Source: Nitrososphaeraceae archaeon (GTDB taxonomy: Archaea; Thermoproteota; Nitrososphaeria; Nitrososphaerales; Nitrososphaeraceae). Taken from it: a DNA stretch of 7,534 nucleotides. A program made the translations under genes and the position numbers. Of this stretch, positions 1 through 5,909 are shown in pieces. Every line of letters begins with the position of its first letter. The first letter of the stretch is position 1. Under the pieces are notes generated by a model that searched no databases, was not told where the DNA came from, and saw only the letters and a program-made list of their open reading frames with translations. Location: contig JASHSN010000417.1 of assembly GCA_030038695.1 (NCBI GenBank), forward strand, positions 1 through 7,534. Direction: 5' to 3'.

Positions 1-177
1 GTAACGTTTATTGACAGGAATTTTGTCAAGTAAACCTTCTTGATCGGCTTTGGTTAAGGAGATAAAATCTATTTTTTCATATTTGTCCAAGATATCAACT
101 ATACGCTTGAATTTAGTACATGGGCCGCAGTTTGCATCATATGCCAAAATGTACTTAGACGAGGATCCGGTTTGCAT
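1..177 (-). CDS. DCC-family (DUF393) thiol-disulfide oxidoreductase, C-terminus cut by window edge
   Basis: Reading leftward from the ATG at 177-175, 59 codons stay open to the window edge. Near the N-terminus the peptide reads YDANCGPC (residues 13-20), a beta strand leading into a CxxC pair (Cys17, Cys20), and then a helix with KFKRIVDILDKY. This is the hallmark of the DCC/DUF393 family: small thioredoxin-fold proteins with a D-x-x-C-x-x-C motif, thought to be thiol-disulfide oxidoreductases. Full-length members are roughly 110-140 aa, so about half is visible. No signal peptide is seen, so a cytoplasmic location is likely. A generic thioredoxin/glutaredoxin is the alternative, but the start YDxxCGPC with no preceding strand-helix unit fits DCC better. 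The gene diverges from the HtrA gene and probably has its own promoter near 215-226. Confidence 0.8.
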   Translation of the reverse strand, partial: MQTGSSSKYILAYDANCGPCTKFKRIVDILDKYEKIDFISLTKADQEGLLDKIPVNKRY

Positions 178-214
178 TTATTTCCACACCAGACAGAGAA
201 TATTCTATAATATT

Positions 215-226
215 ACATAAAAAGCG
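215..226 (-). promoter_or_regulatory. Possible TATA box for the DCC gene
   Basis: On the minus strand this reads CGCTTTTTATGT, an A/T-rich box whose centre is about 43 bases before the ATG at 177. Archaeal transcription starts about 25 bases after the box, which would give a leader of roughly 18 bases. This rests on position and composition only. Confidence 0.3.
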
Positions 227-268
227 ATTGAAAAAGTCTAGACTACATATAGAGGTTAGTGGCTGTGG

Positions 269-304
269 ATATGGTATATGACATGCTCGATAGCATGACC
301 ATAT
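269..304. repeat. Bulged inverted repeat between divergent genes
   Basis: The inner arms CATGCT (282-287) and AGCATG (292-297) surround a CGAT loop. The outer arms ATATGGT (269-275) and ACCATAT (298-304) also pair exactly. One side carries a six-base bulge (276-281), while the other side is continuous. That makes 13 pairs in the space between the DCC and HtrA genes, a plausible place for a regulator-binding dyad. It could equally be a chance structure in A/T-rich DNA. Confidence 0.4.
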
Positions 305-338
305 TTGATCTCTATTGCTTTGGTACTGCGTGAATCTG

Positions 339-347
339 TTTACGTAA
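339..347 (+). promoter_or_regulatory. Possible TATA box of the HtrA gene
   Basis: TTTACGTAA is centred about 23-24 bases before the ATG at 366. That is the spacing expected if transcription starts at, or within a few bases of, the start codon (leaderless mRNA). The box is a weak match to the TTTAWATA consensus. No Shine-Dalgarno sequence precedes the ATG, which agrees with a leaderless start. Confidence 0.35.
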
Positions 348-365
348 TGGATAGGATTAAATTTG

Positions 366-1628
366 ATGAACAATCCTCACGTTACCCCAATGATAAAACG
401 ATTTGCATTTGCAACAACCATTCTATTTGTAGTTACAATAATAATTGTAACAAGTCCATTCAATAGGGTTATACTTACACCTACGGCTGTTATCGCACAA
501 ACACAGCAAATAAATTCGCCTTCCCAAGGTACTAATTCTTCTAATCCATTATCTCTTAATAGTATATTCAAGCAGGTAGAGAATTCTGTTGTACAAATAA
601 CAAGCAAGACACCAACAACTTCCAATTCTTCAAATCAGTCATCATCAGATACCAATACATTAGGTTCTGGATTTGTCTATGATAAGCAAGGACATATTGT
701 CACCAATAGTCATGTAGTGGGTGATGCAAAGGTAGTGGACGTAACATTTGTAGATGGCAATAGATATACTGCAAAGGTTATAGCAAGCGATATCTATAGT
801 GATATAGCCGTTCTACAAATTTCACAGAATTCTAGCCAATTTCAACGACAACTATTATCTTATCTTAAACCATTGATGTTTGGGAATTCGTCGAATCTAG
901 AAGTTGCAGATACAATAATTACTATTGGTAATCCTTTTGGGCTAAGTGATGCTATTACTACAGGCATAGTAAGCGGGATAGGAAGATCAATTCCCATTTC
1001 TGTAGGTGCATTTTCAATACCGAACACAATTCAAACTGATGCCGCTGTAAATCCTGGTGATTCTGGTGGGCCATTGCTTAATACACGAGGAGAAGTGATC
1101 GGAATGAATACGGCGATAGTATCTGGCACAGATAAATTATATGGAATAGGATTTGCAATTCCGTCTAATACTATAACAAAAATAGTACCCATATTAATTG
1201 AAAAAGGCTATTATCCGCACCCCTATCTTGGACTTGTTTTTGCTACTTTGACGTCAGATCTCGCACAAGATAATGGCATACCAGAAAATCTAAAGGGTGT
1301 ATATGTAGATAGAATTACGGAGAATGGTCCTGCTGACAAAGCAGGAATACACGGAAGTACCACAGATCAGTATTTAAAGAAACATTTAAGCGATGTAATA
1401 ATAGCTGTTGACGGACATAACATCACCAAATCAGATGATCTTCTCAACTATATTGGCAAAAACAAGATTGCCGGGGACAACATTACTTTAACCGTATATA
1501 GAAATGGACATGCCATAGATCTAAAAGCAACACTTGCTGCTAGACCATCCTTGCTTCCATTTCTTACCACACGATCAGCCATACCTTCAATCCCGCATCC
1601 TCCAATGCGACCTCCTTTAATACCATAA
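366..1628 (+). CDS. htrA: HtrA/DegP-type trypsin-like serine protease with PDZ domain
   Basis: This is an S1C-family serine protease that degrades or refolds damaged proteins outside the membrane. Counted from the ATG at 366 it has 420 aa. A hydrophobic segment (about residues 11-29) and an Ala-Val-Ile-Ala stretch (about 42-45) look like a signal peptide or membrane anchor, followed by a Ser/Asn/Gln-rich linker. The catalytic triad is complete: His116 in TNSHVV, Asp146 in DIYSDIAVL and Ser233 in NPGDSGGPLLN. The oxyanion region GNPFGL is at about 189-194. A PDZ domain occupies about 284-390 (HPYLGL, GPADKAGI, DVIIAVDG). The final 30 residues are Pro-rich. An in-frame TTG lies directly upstream (363), and an ATG at 390 would give a shorter signal (MIKRF); the promoter spacing favours 366. 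The gene appears intact and stands alone. Confidence 0.93.
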   Translation: MNNPHVTPMIKRFAFATTILFVVTIIIVTSPFNRVILTPTAVIAQTQQINSPSQGTNSSNPLSLNSIFKQVENSVVQITSKTPTTSNSSNQSSSDTNTLGSGFVYDKQGHIVTNSHVVGDAKVVDVTFVDGNRYTAKVIASDIYSDIAVLQISQNSSQFQRQLLSYLKPLMFGNSSNLEVADTIITIGNPFGLSDAITTGIVSGIGRSIPISVGAFSIPNTIQTDAAVNPGDSGGPLLNTRGEVIGMNTAIVSGTDKLYGIGFAIPSNTITKIVPILIEKGYYPHPYLGLVFATLTSDLAQDNGIPENLKGVYVDRITENGPADKAGIHGSTTDQYLKKHLSDVIIAVDGHNITKSDDLLNYIGKNKIAGDNITLTVYRNGHAIDLKATLAARPSLLPFLTTRSAIPSIPHPPMRPPLIP

Positions 1629-1708
1629 TAGATCAAAAATAGCACTATCACCGTAAATATTAAATTACATTCACCATAGCGACTGAAATCGCGTCGAATC
1701 ATAAGCAC

Positions 1709-1729
1709 TTTCGAAAATACTATTTTTTT
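1709..1729 (+). terminator. Possible T-rich terminator after the HtrA gene
   Basis: A short self-complementary TTTCGAAA (1709-1716) is followed by a run of seven T (1723-1729), about 80-100 bases after the stop codon. Archaeal termination mainly needs the T-run. It is the only clear T-run in this direction near the gene end. Confidence 0.35.
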
Positions 1730-2026
1730 CACTGGTAGATATTATTACAATCTAAAAAAGCGTAGATGGCTTTTTGAAAAGAGGAGATTATGGATAGAAG
1801 AATCATGAACCACACAATAGCAAACTATCCGTAAGTTTCTCTGTTCTCAGCCAAATCTACACCAGTTATTATTATCATATTAAGGATAAATAGGCTTACA
1901 AACTGTATACCCTATTTATAATAGGTAAGACTTATTCTAATCTGAAATAGTCGAATTATACCTGTTAGTCGAACTATGCATTCTCTTCCTAATCGTTCTA
2001 GGATGTATATTTAAGTTGAATATAAG
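1730..2026. other. Gene-free stretch between the HtrA and secreted-protein genes
   Basis: No ORF of convincing length or composition is present. A 14-codon ORF (1790-1834, MDRRIMNHTIANYP) follows a GAGGAG only 3-4 bases away, too close for a normal ribosome site. A small dyad CCTATT-TAT-AATAGG lies at 1911-1925. A 12-base direct repeat with one mismatch (TAGTCGAAYTAT) sits at 1948-1959 and 1966-1977. None of these has an assigned function. Confidence 0.5.
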
Positions 2027-2097
2027 CTAAAAAAGATAGAAAATCGTGTCCATAAATATTTTCAGATAATATACTTCGATTCAACTAAAAAAGATAG
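2027..2097. repeat. Two copies of a 13-base box, CTAAAAAAGATAG
   Basis: Identical 13-mers lie at 2027-2039 and 2085-2097, 58 bases apart. Read on the minus strand each is CTATCTTTTTTAG, a T-run of six in the direction of the secreted-protein gene that ends at 2177. They may be two tandem termination signals; the right-hand one is joined to a strong hairpin. An eight-base inverted pair, AGTTGAAT (2014-2021) and ATTCAACT (2079-2086), also brackets the region between them. Confidence 0.5.
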
Positions 2098-2133
2098 GAA
2101 AAGTTGGACGATTCTGTCCAAACAGACCTATCT
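2087..2133 (-). terminator. Two-tier hairpin plus T-run behind the secreted-protein gene
   Basis: On the minus strand, 44 bases after the TAG at 2177, the arms AGATAGG/CCTATCT (seven pairs) enclose a symmetric 5x5 internal loop. Inside it, TTGGAC/GTCCAA (six pairs) closes a six-base loop. The outer arm runs straight into six T (2092-2087). This has the shape of an intrinsic terminator or a 3'-end-stabilising structure for the gene at 2177-2523. The hairpin is perfect in both stems, which makes chance unlikely. Confidence 0.55.
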
Positions 2134-2176
2134 CGTTATACCAGTCTATTCTATCCGTTCAGTTCAGCACAAATTC

Positions 2177-2523
2177 CTATCCTAGACCTGGCACATTGTT
2201 TCCTACACCGCGCTCGGCACTCTTAACTGCTGTATTTAGACATATTGTCTGTTTGTCTTTTTGGTTGTGGTCTTGGTTGACGTGGTCACCGTCCATCGGC
2301 AATGCGCCATGGGCGTTGCCAGTACAATTATTGACTTGGTTGATCGTTTGTATGATAGTTTTATGGACAAAGACTCCTCCTCCACAGCCCCCCAGCCGAT
2401 GCCACAGCCGCCGCCAAAGCCGCCAAACCGTGCCAATGCACGTTGTTCTGGTACAGCATATACCATCGTCGATAGACCTGATGAAGCGATTAATGCTGCA
2501 ATCAGTGTCGTCGTTCGGTTCAT
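2177..2523 (-). pseudogene. Small secreted glycine-rich, Cys-containing protein, frameshifted in a G6 run
   Basis: From the ATG at 2523 the frame encodes a classic signal peptide, MNRTTTLIAALIASSGLST followed by MVYA (cleavage likely after Ala23), and then a glycine-rich stretch with Cys40. At the run of six G (plus-strand C 2388-2393) this frame drifts into nonsense. The neighbouring frame continues sensibly: GGCGGGVFVHKTIIQTINQV, then NNCTGN, HVNQDHNQ and TICLNTAVKSAE, to the TAG at 2177-2179. Restoring one G gives a 115-aa protein with four Cys (40, 47, 67, 95). The INQVNNCTGN and NQDHNQ pattern resembles small Asn/Gln/Cys-containing secreted proteins that I recall from soil Thaumarchaeota; no function is known. 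The break could be true decay, phase variation or a sequencing error. The TGG-GGG-GCT reading is not a canonical -1 slippery site. Confidence 0.7.
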
Positions 2524-2553
2524 ATTTCTCGAAACTGATACTACTTTTCTCAG

Positions 2554-2560
2554 TATATAT
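2554..2560 (-). promoter_or_regulatory. TATA box of the secreted-protein gene
   Basis: ATATATA on the minus strand is centred about 34 bases before the ATG at 2523. That predicts a transcript start within about 5-10 bases of the codon and supports 2523 as the true start. Confidence 0.45.
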
Positions 2561-3150
2561 CGGATGCTTCACAGCAACTGCTAAAATTATTAGAGATTGC
2601 GGATATATTGATACACTATAATAGCATACGCAACAATTCTGGTTAAAATTCTCTTCTTATTCTAACTGCGAATTATTCTTAGGTTGTAGAAAGTAGAAAG
2701 CTAGAGAGAAGATCGTAAAATTTCGATATGCCAGGTATGAATAGTGTGCAAAAATATTCTGGTATAATAGGCACCCGATGCATGTGCAGATACGATGTTG
2801 CATTTTCTACCCTTCCTCATAGCATCACACCGGAATGAATGGCATTGTTATTGGAAATTGCCTTTTCAAGGATGGCAAAGTGAACTATTCGCGCAAAGAA
2901 AGGAGTGACCAGAGTTGCTTGTCATTCTTTTCCTCATTCTGTATTTTTTCAGCTTTGACTACAAATTTGTATTGAAATATAGCAAATACTACAATCAATA
3001 GTACATACACTATTGTATTCTATGTAAAATGAAGTAGTATAACATCGAAGTGTTTTATCTTAATATAGTATAGCTCCAGTATAATTACCTAGATTGTTAA
3101 GCACCGCACCTTTATTATAAGGGCAGCGTATCTTGGCGCACTAGTCAATT
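2561..3150. other. Gene-free stretch upstream of dps
   Basis: Only two short plus-strand ORFs are present: 2728-2838 (36 aa, MPGMNSVQKYSG...) and 2835-2975 (46 aa, MNGIVIGNCLFKDGKV...). They overlap by ATGA. Neither has a recognisable motif, ribosome site or promoter, so I do not call them genes. The rest is A/T-rich with no clear repeat or RNA gene. Confidence 0.5.
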
Positions 3151-3161
3151 TTTAAAATATA
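3151..3161 (+). promoter_or_regulatory. TATA box of dps
   Basis: TTTAAAATATA is a strong archaeal TATA match. A start about 25 bases later would leave a leader of roughly 60 bases before the ATG at 3243. Unlike the other genes here, dps would then have a true 5' untranslated region; GAGAG lies just before the ATG. Confidence 0.45.
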
Positions 3162-3242
3162 CGACCAAATTGTAACAAGATTTGAAGCGGAAAGGTATTA
3201 ACCAGGAATCACGAAACTTAGGCGAGGCTTTAAACGAGAGAA

Positions 3243-3779
3243 ATGCAATCGACAAAAAACAAAATAGAATCCTATCCCGCCCCTGCCCAGCTTGCTACGG
3301 AGACTGATCTTTCTCCACATGAAGTTAAAGCTATAACAGAGGCAGTCAATCCACTAATTGCAGATGCTTTCGCGCTTTACGTCAAGACAAAAAACTTCCA
3401 CTGGCATCTATATGGTTCCCATTTCAGGGACTATCATCTGCTGCTCGATGAGCATGCAGATGCAATATTCGACTCGATCGACATAATGGCCGAACGCGTG
3501 CGAAGAGTTGGAGGCACGACCATACGAAGCATCAGTCACATAGGTCAACTCCAAACCATAGAAGACGACAACAGCGGCATAGTGCCCGCCGGAGAGATGA
3601 TTCGGATACTGATGGAAGACAACGGCCACATCGCTAAGATGATACGTGATGCAATCACGGTATGCGACAAGAACCGGGACTCTGCCACTAGCAACCAGCT
3701 TCAAGACATTTTGGACAAGACAGAGCGTCGCAAATGGTTCCTTTATGAAGTGATGCAGGGATCAAAGAATACCGAATAA
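3243..3779 (+). CDS. dps: Dps-family ferritin-like DNA-protection / iron-storage protein
   Basis: The 178-aa product is a Dps/miniferritin. Such proteins form a hollow dodecamer that oxidises Fe(II) with peroxide and stores the iron, limiting hydroxyl-radical damage. Residues 50-91 carry the signature KNFHWHLYGSHF ... LLLDEHADAIFDSIDIMAER. Aligned by eye to E. coli Dps, all ferroxidase ligands are present: His53 and His65, with Asp69 on helix B, and Asp80 and Glu84. The helical bundle continues through about residue 172 (ERRKWFLYEV). The N-terminal 25 residues are polar and contain Lys, as in tails that can touch DNA; DNA binding is not shown. The ATG at 3243 starts just before the conserved core with a normal tail length. 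G+C looks higher than in the flanks. The gene is monocistronic, between its own promoter and terminator, so oxidative or iron stress control is likely. Confidence 0.95.
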   Translation: MQSTKNKIESYPAPAQLATETDLSPHEVKAITEAVNPLIADAFALYVKTKNFHWHLYGSHFRDYHLLLDEHADAIFDSIDIMAERVRRVGGTTIRSISHIGQLQTIEDDNSGIVPAGEMIRILMEDNGHIAKMIRDAITVCDKNRDSATSNQLQDILDKTERRKWFLYEVMQGSKNTE

Positions 3780-3786
3780 TTCAATT

Positions 3787-3820
3787 GGTGTCCTCCTATT
3801 GGAGCGGCCACCATTTTTTT
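3787..3820 (+). terminator. Hairpin and T7 terminator of dps
   Basis: Eight bases after the dps stop, GGTG (3787-3790) pairs with CACC (3809-3812). The inner CCTCC pairs with GGA and GG around a TATT loop, with a small mismatch and bulge. Seven T follow at 3814-3820. This has the layout of a strong intrinsic terminator. Confidence 0.65.
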
Positions 3821-3913
3821 CCCATAGTGCGGTATGTAATCATAGCTCATGTACCCACGCGAGATAGATTATTCAGAGATTTTACAACAACTTATCTCAA
3901 ACCTTTATAGGAG

Positions 3914-4069
3914 TCACTTCAACTCCTCCCTTGTTTTCTCTGAAAGATACCATATTGGTTTCTCCCTACATATTGGACACTTATTTCCATGTCCATACCT
4001 TCTCAACTTAGACAACAGTATGGGGGTTGAAGCTATAAAATATTGTGCTGGTAATGTCAGTAAGATTTT
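3914..4069 (-). pseudogene. Possible zinc-ribbon protein remnant (CPIC motif)
   Basis: An open minus-strand frame of 51 codons ends at the TGA 3916-3914. Its last 31 residues look protein-like: KLRRYGHGNKCPICREKP and then IWYLSEKTREELK, with a CxxC of zinc-ribbon type and a charged, helix-like end. There is no ATG; only a TTG could start it, and no second Cys pair is visible. It may be the 3' end of a decayed gene. A 78-codon plus-strand ORF (3849-4085) covers the same DNA, but it has no motif and a less natural composition. I cannot assign a family. Confidence 0.3.
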
Positions 4070-4170
4070 TCAAGTATATCGGTAATGTTCTAGTAATAAT
4101 GTACCAGCAGCGAACAAGGGAGAGGGGTGATATCGCACATTCCACACATCAAATTCTGTACTTTTATCAG

Positions 4171-4214
4171 TATGGCTATATCTTGCTCTTGTTGCTTAGG
4201 TGAATGTACAGCAG
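4171..4214 (+). repeat. 44-base dispersed direct repeat, copy 1
   Basis: It matches 6039-6082 in the same orientation at 42 of 44 positions, with two transitions. Beyond the core, about a dozen further bases on the left match across a gap. On the right, the ten bases GATCGTTTCG (4215-4224) recur at 6142-6151 in copy 2, as if about 60 bases had been deleted here. On the minus strand this copy reads HSPKQQEQDIAI without a stop. That suggests it is a decayed piece of a coding region rather than a simple repeat. Confidence 0.8.
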
Positions 4215-4289
4215 GATCGTTTCGGTATATGCAAATCTATATGATGACTACCTGCTCATTGATAGGGATTATGACATAATTTGGGCTGA

Positions 4290-4496
4290 AAGATAGGACG
4301 TTTAGAGAGAGAAATATTAACTACTGCCACCTTTTTGTTGGTTGGCGGTAGATCTAAGAAAGGAACAGGAGGAGAAATATTAATAACTGCTCGAAGAAAT
4401 GTTACCGACTATTTCGGCACAAGAAATATGTTAACTATAGCTTCGGCAGCAGTCAGGTTCTACGCAACGGTCAACACAAGCACGGCTTTCGGCTAG
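4290..4496 (+). other. Unexplained open frame with internal repeat and hairpin
   Basis: A frame of 68 codons runs to the TAG at 4494-4496, with no ATG until codon 46. It includes a repeated unit, GAGAAATATTAA-CTACTGC (4309-4327) and GAGAAATATTAATAACTGC (4372-4390), which encodes EILTTA and EILITA. Between the two lies a hairpin: CTACTGCC (4321-4328) pairs with GGCGGTAG (4344-4351), with one G-T pair. I recognise no protein family, and no promoter or ribosome site is evident. It may be a gene remnant or a structured non-coding stretch. Confidence 0.2.
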
Positions 4497-4512
4497 TATG
4501 ATCTGACTAATC

Positions 4513-4815
4513 TCATTGTATCTCCATTGTTAGAGGGATGTCCTTTGTTAATTCTACTAGTGTCTCTAAATTTGTGAATATCTGAATCATATCTGTATCT
4601 TCTTTTCTCACATTACTTCTCACTTGGACTAGTTTTCCATTCTCAGTATTGAAAAAAATCACTGCTTGGCCTGGATTCGCATTCAAATCATCTGGGATAA
4701 TAGCAGTTGAATCTATCCCTTCTTGAATATTAACTTTGAAAGATGATTTATTATTAATAATTGCATTTCCATAAAGCGAACCGTCTCCAATATTTAACTT
4801 TAGATTAATTATCAC
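4513..4815 (-). CDS. Hypothetical protein, 100 aa
   Basis: This is an uninterrupted ORF with protein-like composition. It begins MIINLKLNIGDGSLYGNAII, and continues through SFKVNIQEGIDSTAIIPDDL, QAVIFFNTENGKLVQVRSNV and a helical LETLVELTKDIP. It has alternating strand-like segments, an acidic tendency, no Cys, no signal peptide and no membrane span, so a small soluble beta-rich cytoplasmic protein is likely. I do not recognise the family. The ATG at 4815 lies about 27 bases after a good TATA match (4837-4847), which supports this start and a leaderless mRNA. It diverges from the broken DUF308 gene across a 228-base region. It is the only intact-looking gene between the two direct repeats. 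Confidence 0.6.
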   Translation of the reverse strand: MIINLKLNIGDGSLYGNAIINNKSSFKVNIQEGIDSTAIIPDDLNANPGQAVIFFNTENGKLVQVRSNVRKEDTDMIQIFTNLETLVELTKDIPLTMEIQ

Positions 4816-4836
4816 ATATACAAATATTTGAGTTCA

Positions 4837-4847
4837 GATATTTATCC
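4837..4847 (-). promoter_or_regulatory. TATA box of the 100-aa hypothetical gene
   Basis: GGATAAATATC on the minus strand is centred about 27 bases before the ATG at 4815, the spacing for a leaderless archaeal transcript. Confidence 0.45.
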
Positions 4848-5011
4848 TTAATCTCGCTTCAACTACCGTATTGGCGATGATTTCCTTTGTAGATGCCAAA
4901 AATTGGGAACTCTCCGAATTCATAATCTAGTTGGCAACGATACATCAACAATGTGTTATGCCACGTGCGACAAAGGAATTCTATAATAAATAAATGAGAC
5001 AGAATGTATTT

Positions 5012-5020
5012 CTTAAATAT
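5012..5020 (+). promoter_or_regulatory. TATA box of the DUF308 gene
   Basis: CTTAAATAT is centred about 28 bases before the TTG at 5044. It predicts a transcript start at about 5041-5043 and so marks the expected start codon position. Confidence 0.45.
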
Positions 5021-5043
5021 GGGATCTTAATTCAGCGATCGTA

Positions 5044-5613
5044 TTGCAAATAGTGAAAACACCTGCTTGGCTAAGGGTATTGCAGATTAGTATAGGTGTA
5101 ATATCAATAATACTGTTTGGATATGTTCTCCTATATCCTGGAATCGCTGTCCTTGCAGCTGTTCAAATTCTTTCAATAGTTTTGTTAATTGTTGGGATTG
5201 AAAGTTGCTATCGGGACATTTTCTCCTTACCATAGAAAATCATCTTCACGTTTCAGTAATATTGGACTTGGCCTTTTAGCTATTGCTTTTTCCATCTTGA
5301 TCATGGCGTTTCCAATATTCAGCATATTATTTTTTGATATTCTTAGGAGGATTTGCTCTATTGTTCAATGGTATAGCAAGAATCATACAAGGTGTGGGAG
5401 GTCAAGGTATTTCGGGGTGGTCTAGAGCTTTCCTTATTGGTGTAGGGATATTAAAGTATTGTGATATCTGGACTTGCAATAACGCATCCACTCGGTTTCG
5501 GAGTGCGGCTATTAGTCGTGATTATGTCCCTTGCCCTTATGATAATTGGAATTGAAATGATAGTTATAGGGACAGCTGGTAGGCAAATAGCACGGACGAC
5601 ACCTCAAAAGTGA
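5044..5613 (+). pseudogene. DUF308 / HdeD-like membrane protein with three frameshifts
   Basis: Four segments in successive frames join into one hydrophobic 188-aa protein of the DUF308 family (HdeD, an acid-resistance membrane protein in E. coli; six membrane helices). Segment 1 (5044-5202) includes TPAWLRVLQISIGVISIILF and ends LLIVGIE. Segment 2 (5204-5332) begins VAIGTFSPYHRKSS. Segment 3 (5334-5453) contains IFLGGFALLFNGIARIIQGV. Segment 4 (5455-5613) is SIVISGLAITHPLGFG to IARTTPQK. Each join needs removal of one base from a homopolymer: A at 5201-5203, T at 5330-5335, A at 5453-5455. The three insertions sum to three. The start is TTG; deleting one T of ATTG (5043-5046) would give an ATG in the same frame. 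It is either a real pseudogene or a product of homopolymer errors. If intact it would sit in the cytoplasmic membrane. Confidence 0.8.
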
Positions 5614-5796
5614 ATAGCGATAAAAGCATAAAATGTTAAGTGGTGCATAAAGTGGCATAATCTGTTCCTTTCGATGCTCCGATAGTTGCTGAGGAGATAT
5701 AATCGGCGATACCAACTATAGCGTAATAAAAACTAGTTGATCAATTCAGCTTGAAAGAGACGAATATGGAACATAATATTTACAAAATTCTACACG
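5614..5796. other. Gap after the DUF308 pseudogene
   Basis: No gene, terminator-like T-run or repeat was found. A minus-strand ORF over 5512-5715 is the shadow of the DUF308 remnant and its flank. A 12-codon plus-strand ORF starts at 5766 and has no support. Confidence 0.5.
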
Positions 5797-5909
5797 GTAT
5801 GTAACATCAGTAATGATACTGAGATCGCTAAGTTATTGGACATACTAATGTTGAAGCTGTGCCTAGATTTTCAACCAATCGTATTTCGAAAAGACAAGCT
5901 ACTTCATAG
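5797..5909 (+). pseudogene. Possible C-terminal scrap of a tyrosine recombinase
   Basis: Two overlapping frames join to read TEIAKLL-GHTNVEAVPRFSTN, ending in a TAG at 5907-5909. The join needs one extra G at 5838-5839. The pattern LLGHTNVE...RF resembles the conserved box of phage-integrase/XerC proteins, where LGH is followed about ten residues later by the catalytic Tyr (RYTH). Here the Tyr position would be Phe, and the Arg/His box upstream is not visible, so any enzyme would be dead. The match is short (about 20 residues) and depends on a proposed frameshift. Confidence 0.3.

Noticed and set aside
155..373. 72-codon minus-strand ORF starting inside the HtrA gene
   Set aside because: It runs across the intergenic promoter region and into the start of the DCC gene, with no motif; composition is that of non-coding A/T-rich DNA.
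1448..1732. 94-codon minus-strand ORF with a hydrophobic stretch
   Set aside because: Most of it is antisense to the PDZ domain and tail of the protease; the hydrophobic part comes from A/T-rich sequence after the stop. No promoter in the right place.
2381..2400. Programmed -1 frameshift at the G6 run
   Set aside because: The reading TGG-GGG-GCT does not fit the X-XXY-YYZ slippery pattern and the A-site tRNA would re-pair poorly; a base loss or read error is simpler.
2196..2621. 141-codon and 107-codon plus-strand ORFs (2196-2621, 2261-2584)
   Set aside because: They are antisense to the secreted-protein gene, whose signal peptide, promoter and terminator all point to the minus strand.
2728..2975. 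Two short plus-strand ORFs overlapping by ATGA (36 and 46 codons)
   Set aside because: The overlap resembles translational coupling, but neither peptide has a recognisable motif, ribosome site or promoter.
3408..3704. 98-codon minus-strand ORF within dps
   Set aside because: Shadow of a fully recognisable Dps frame.
3849..4085. 78-codon plus-strand ORF (MYPREIDYSEILQQ...)
   Set aside because: No family motif; the opposite strand reads a more protein-like CPIC peptide. It cannot be wholly excluded.
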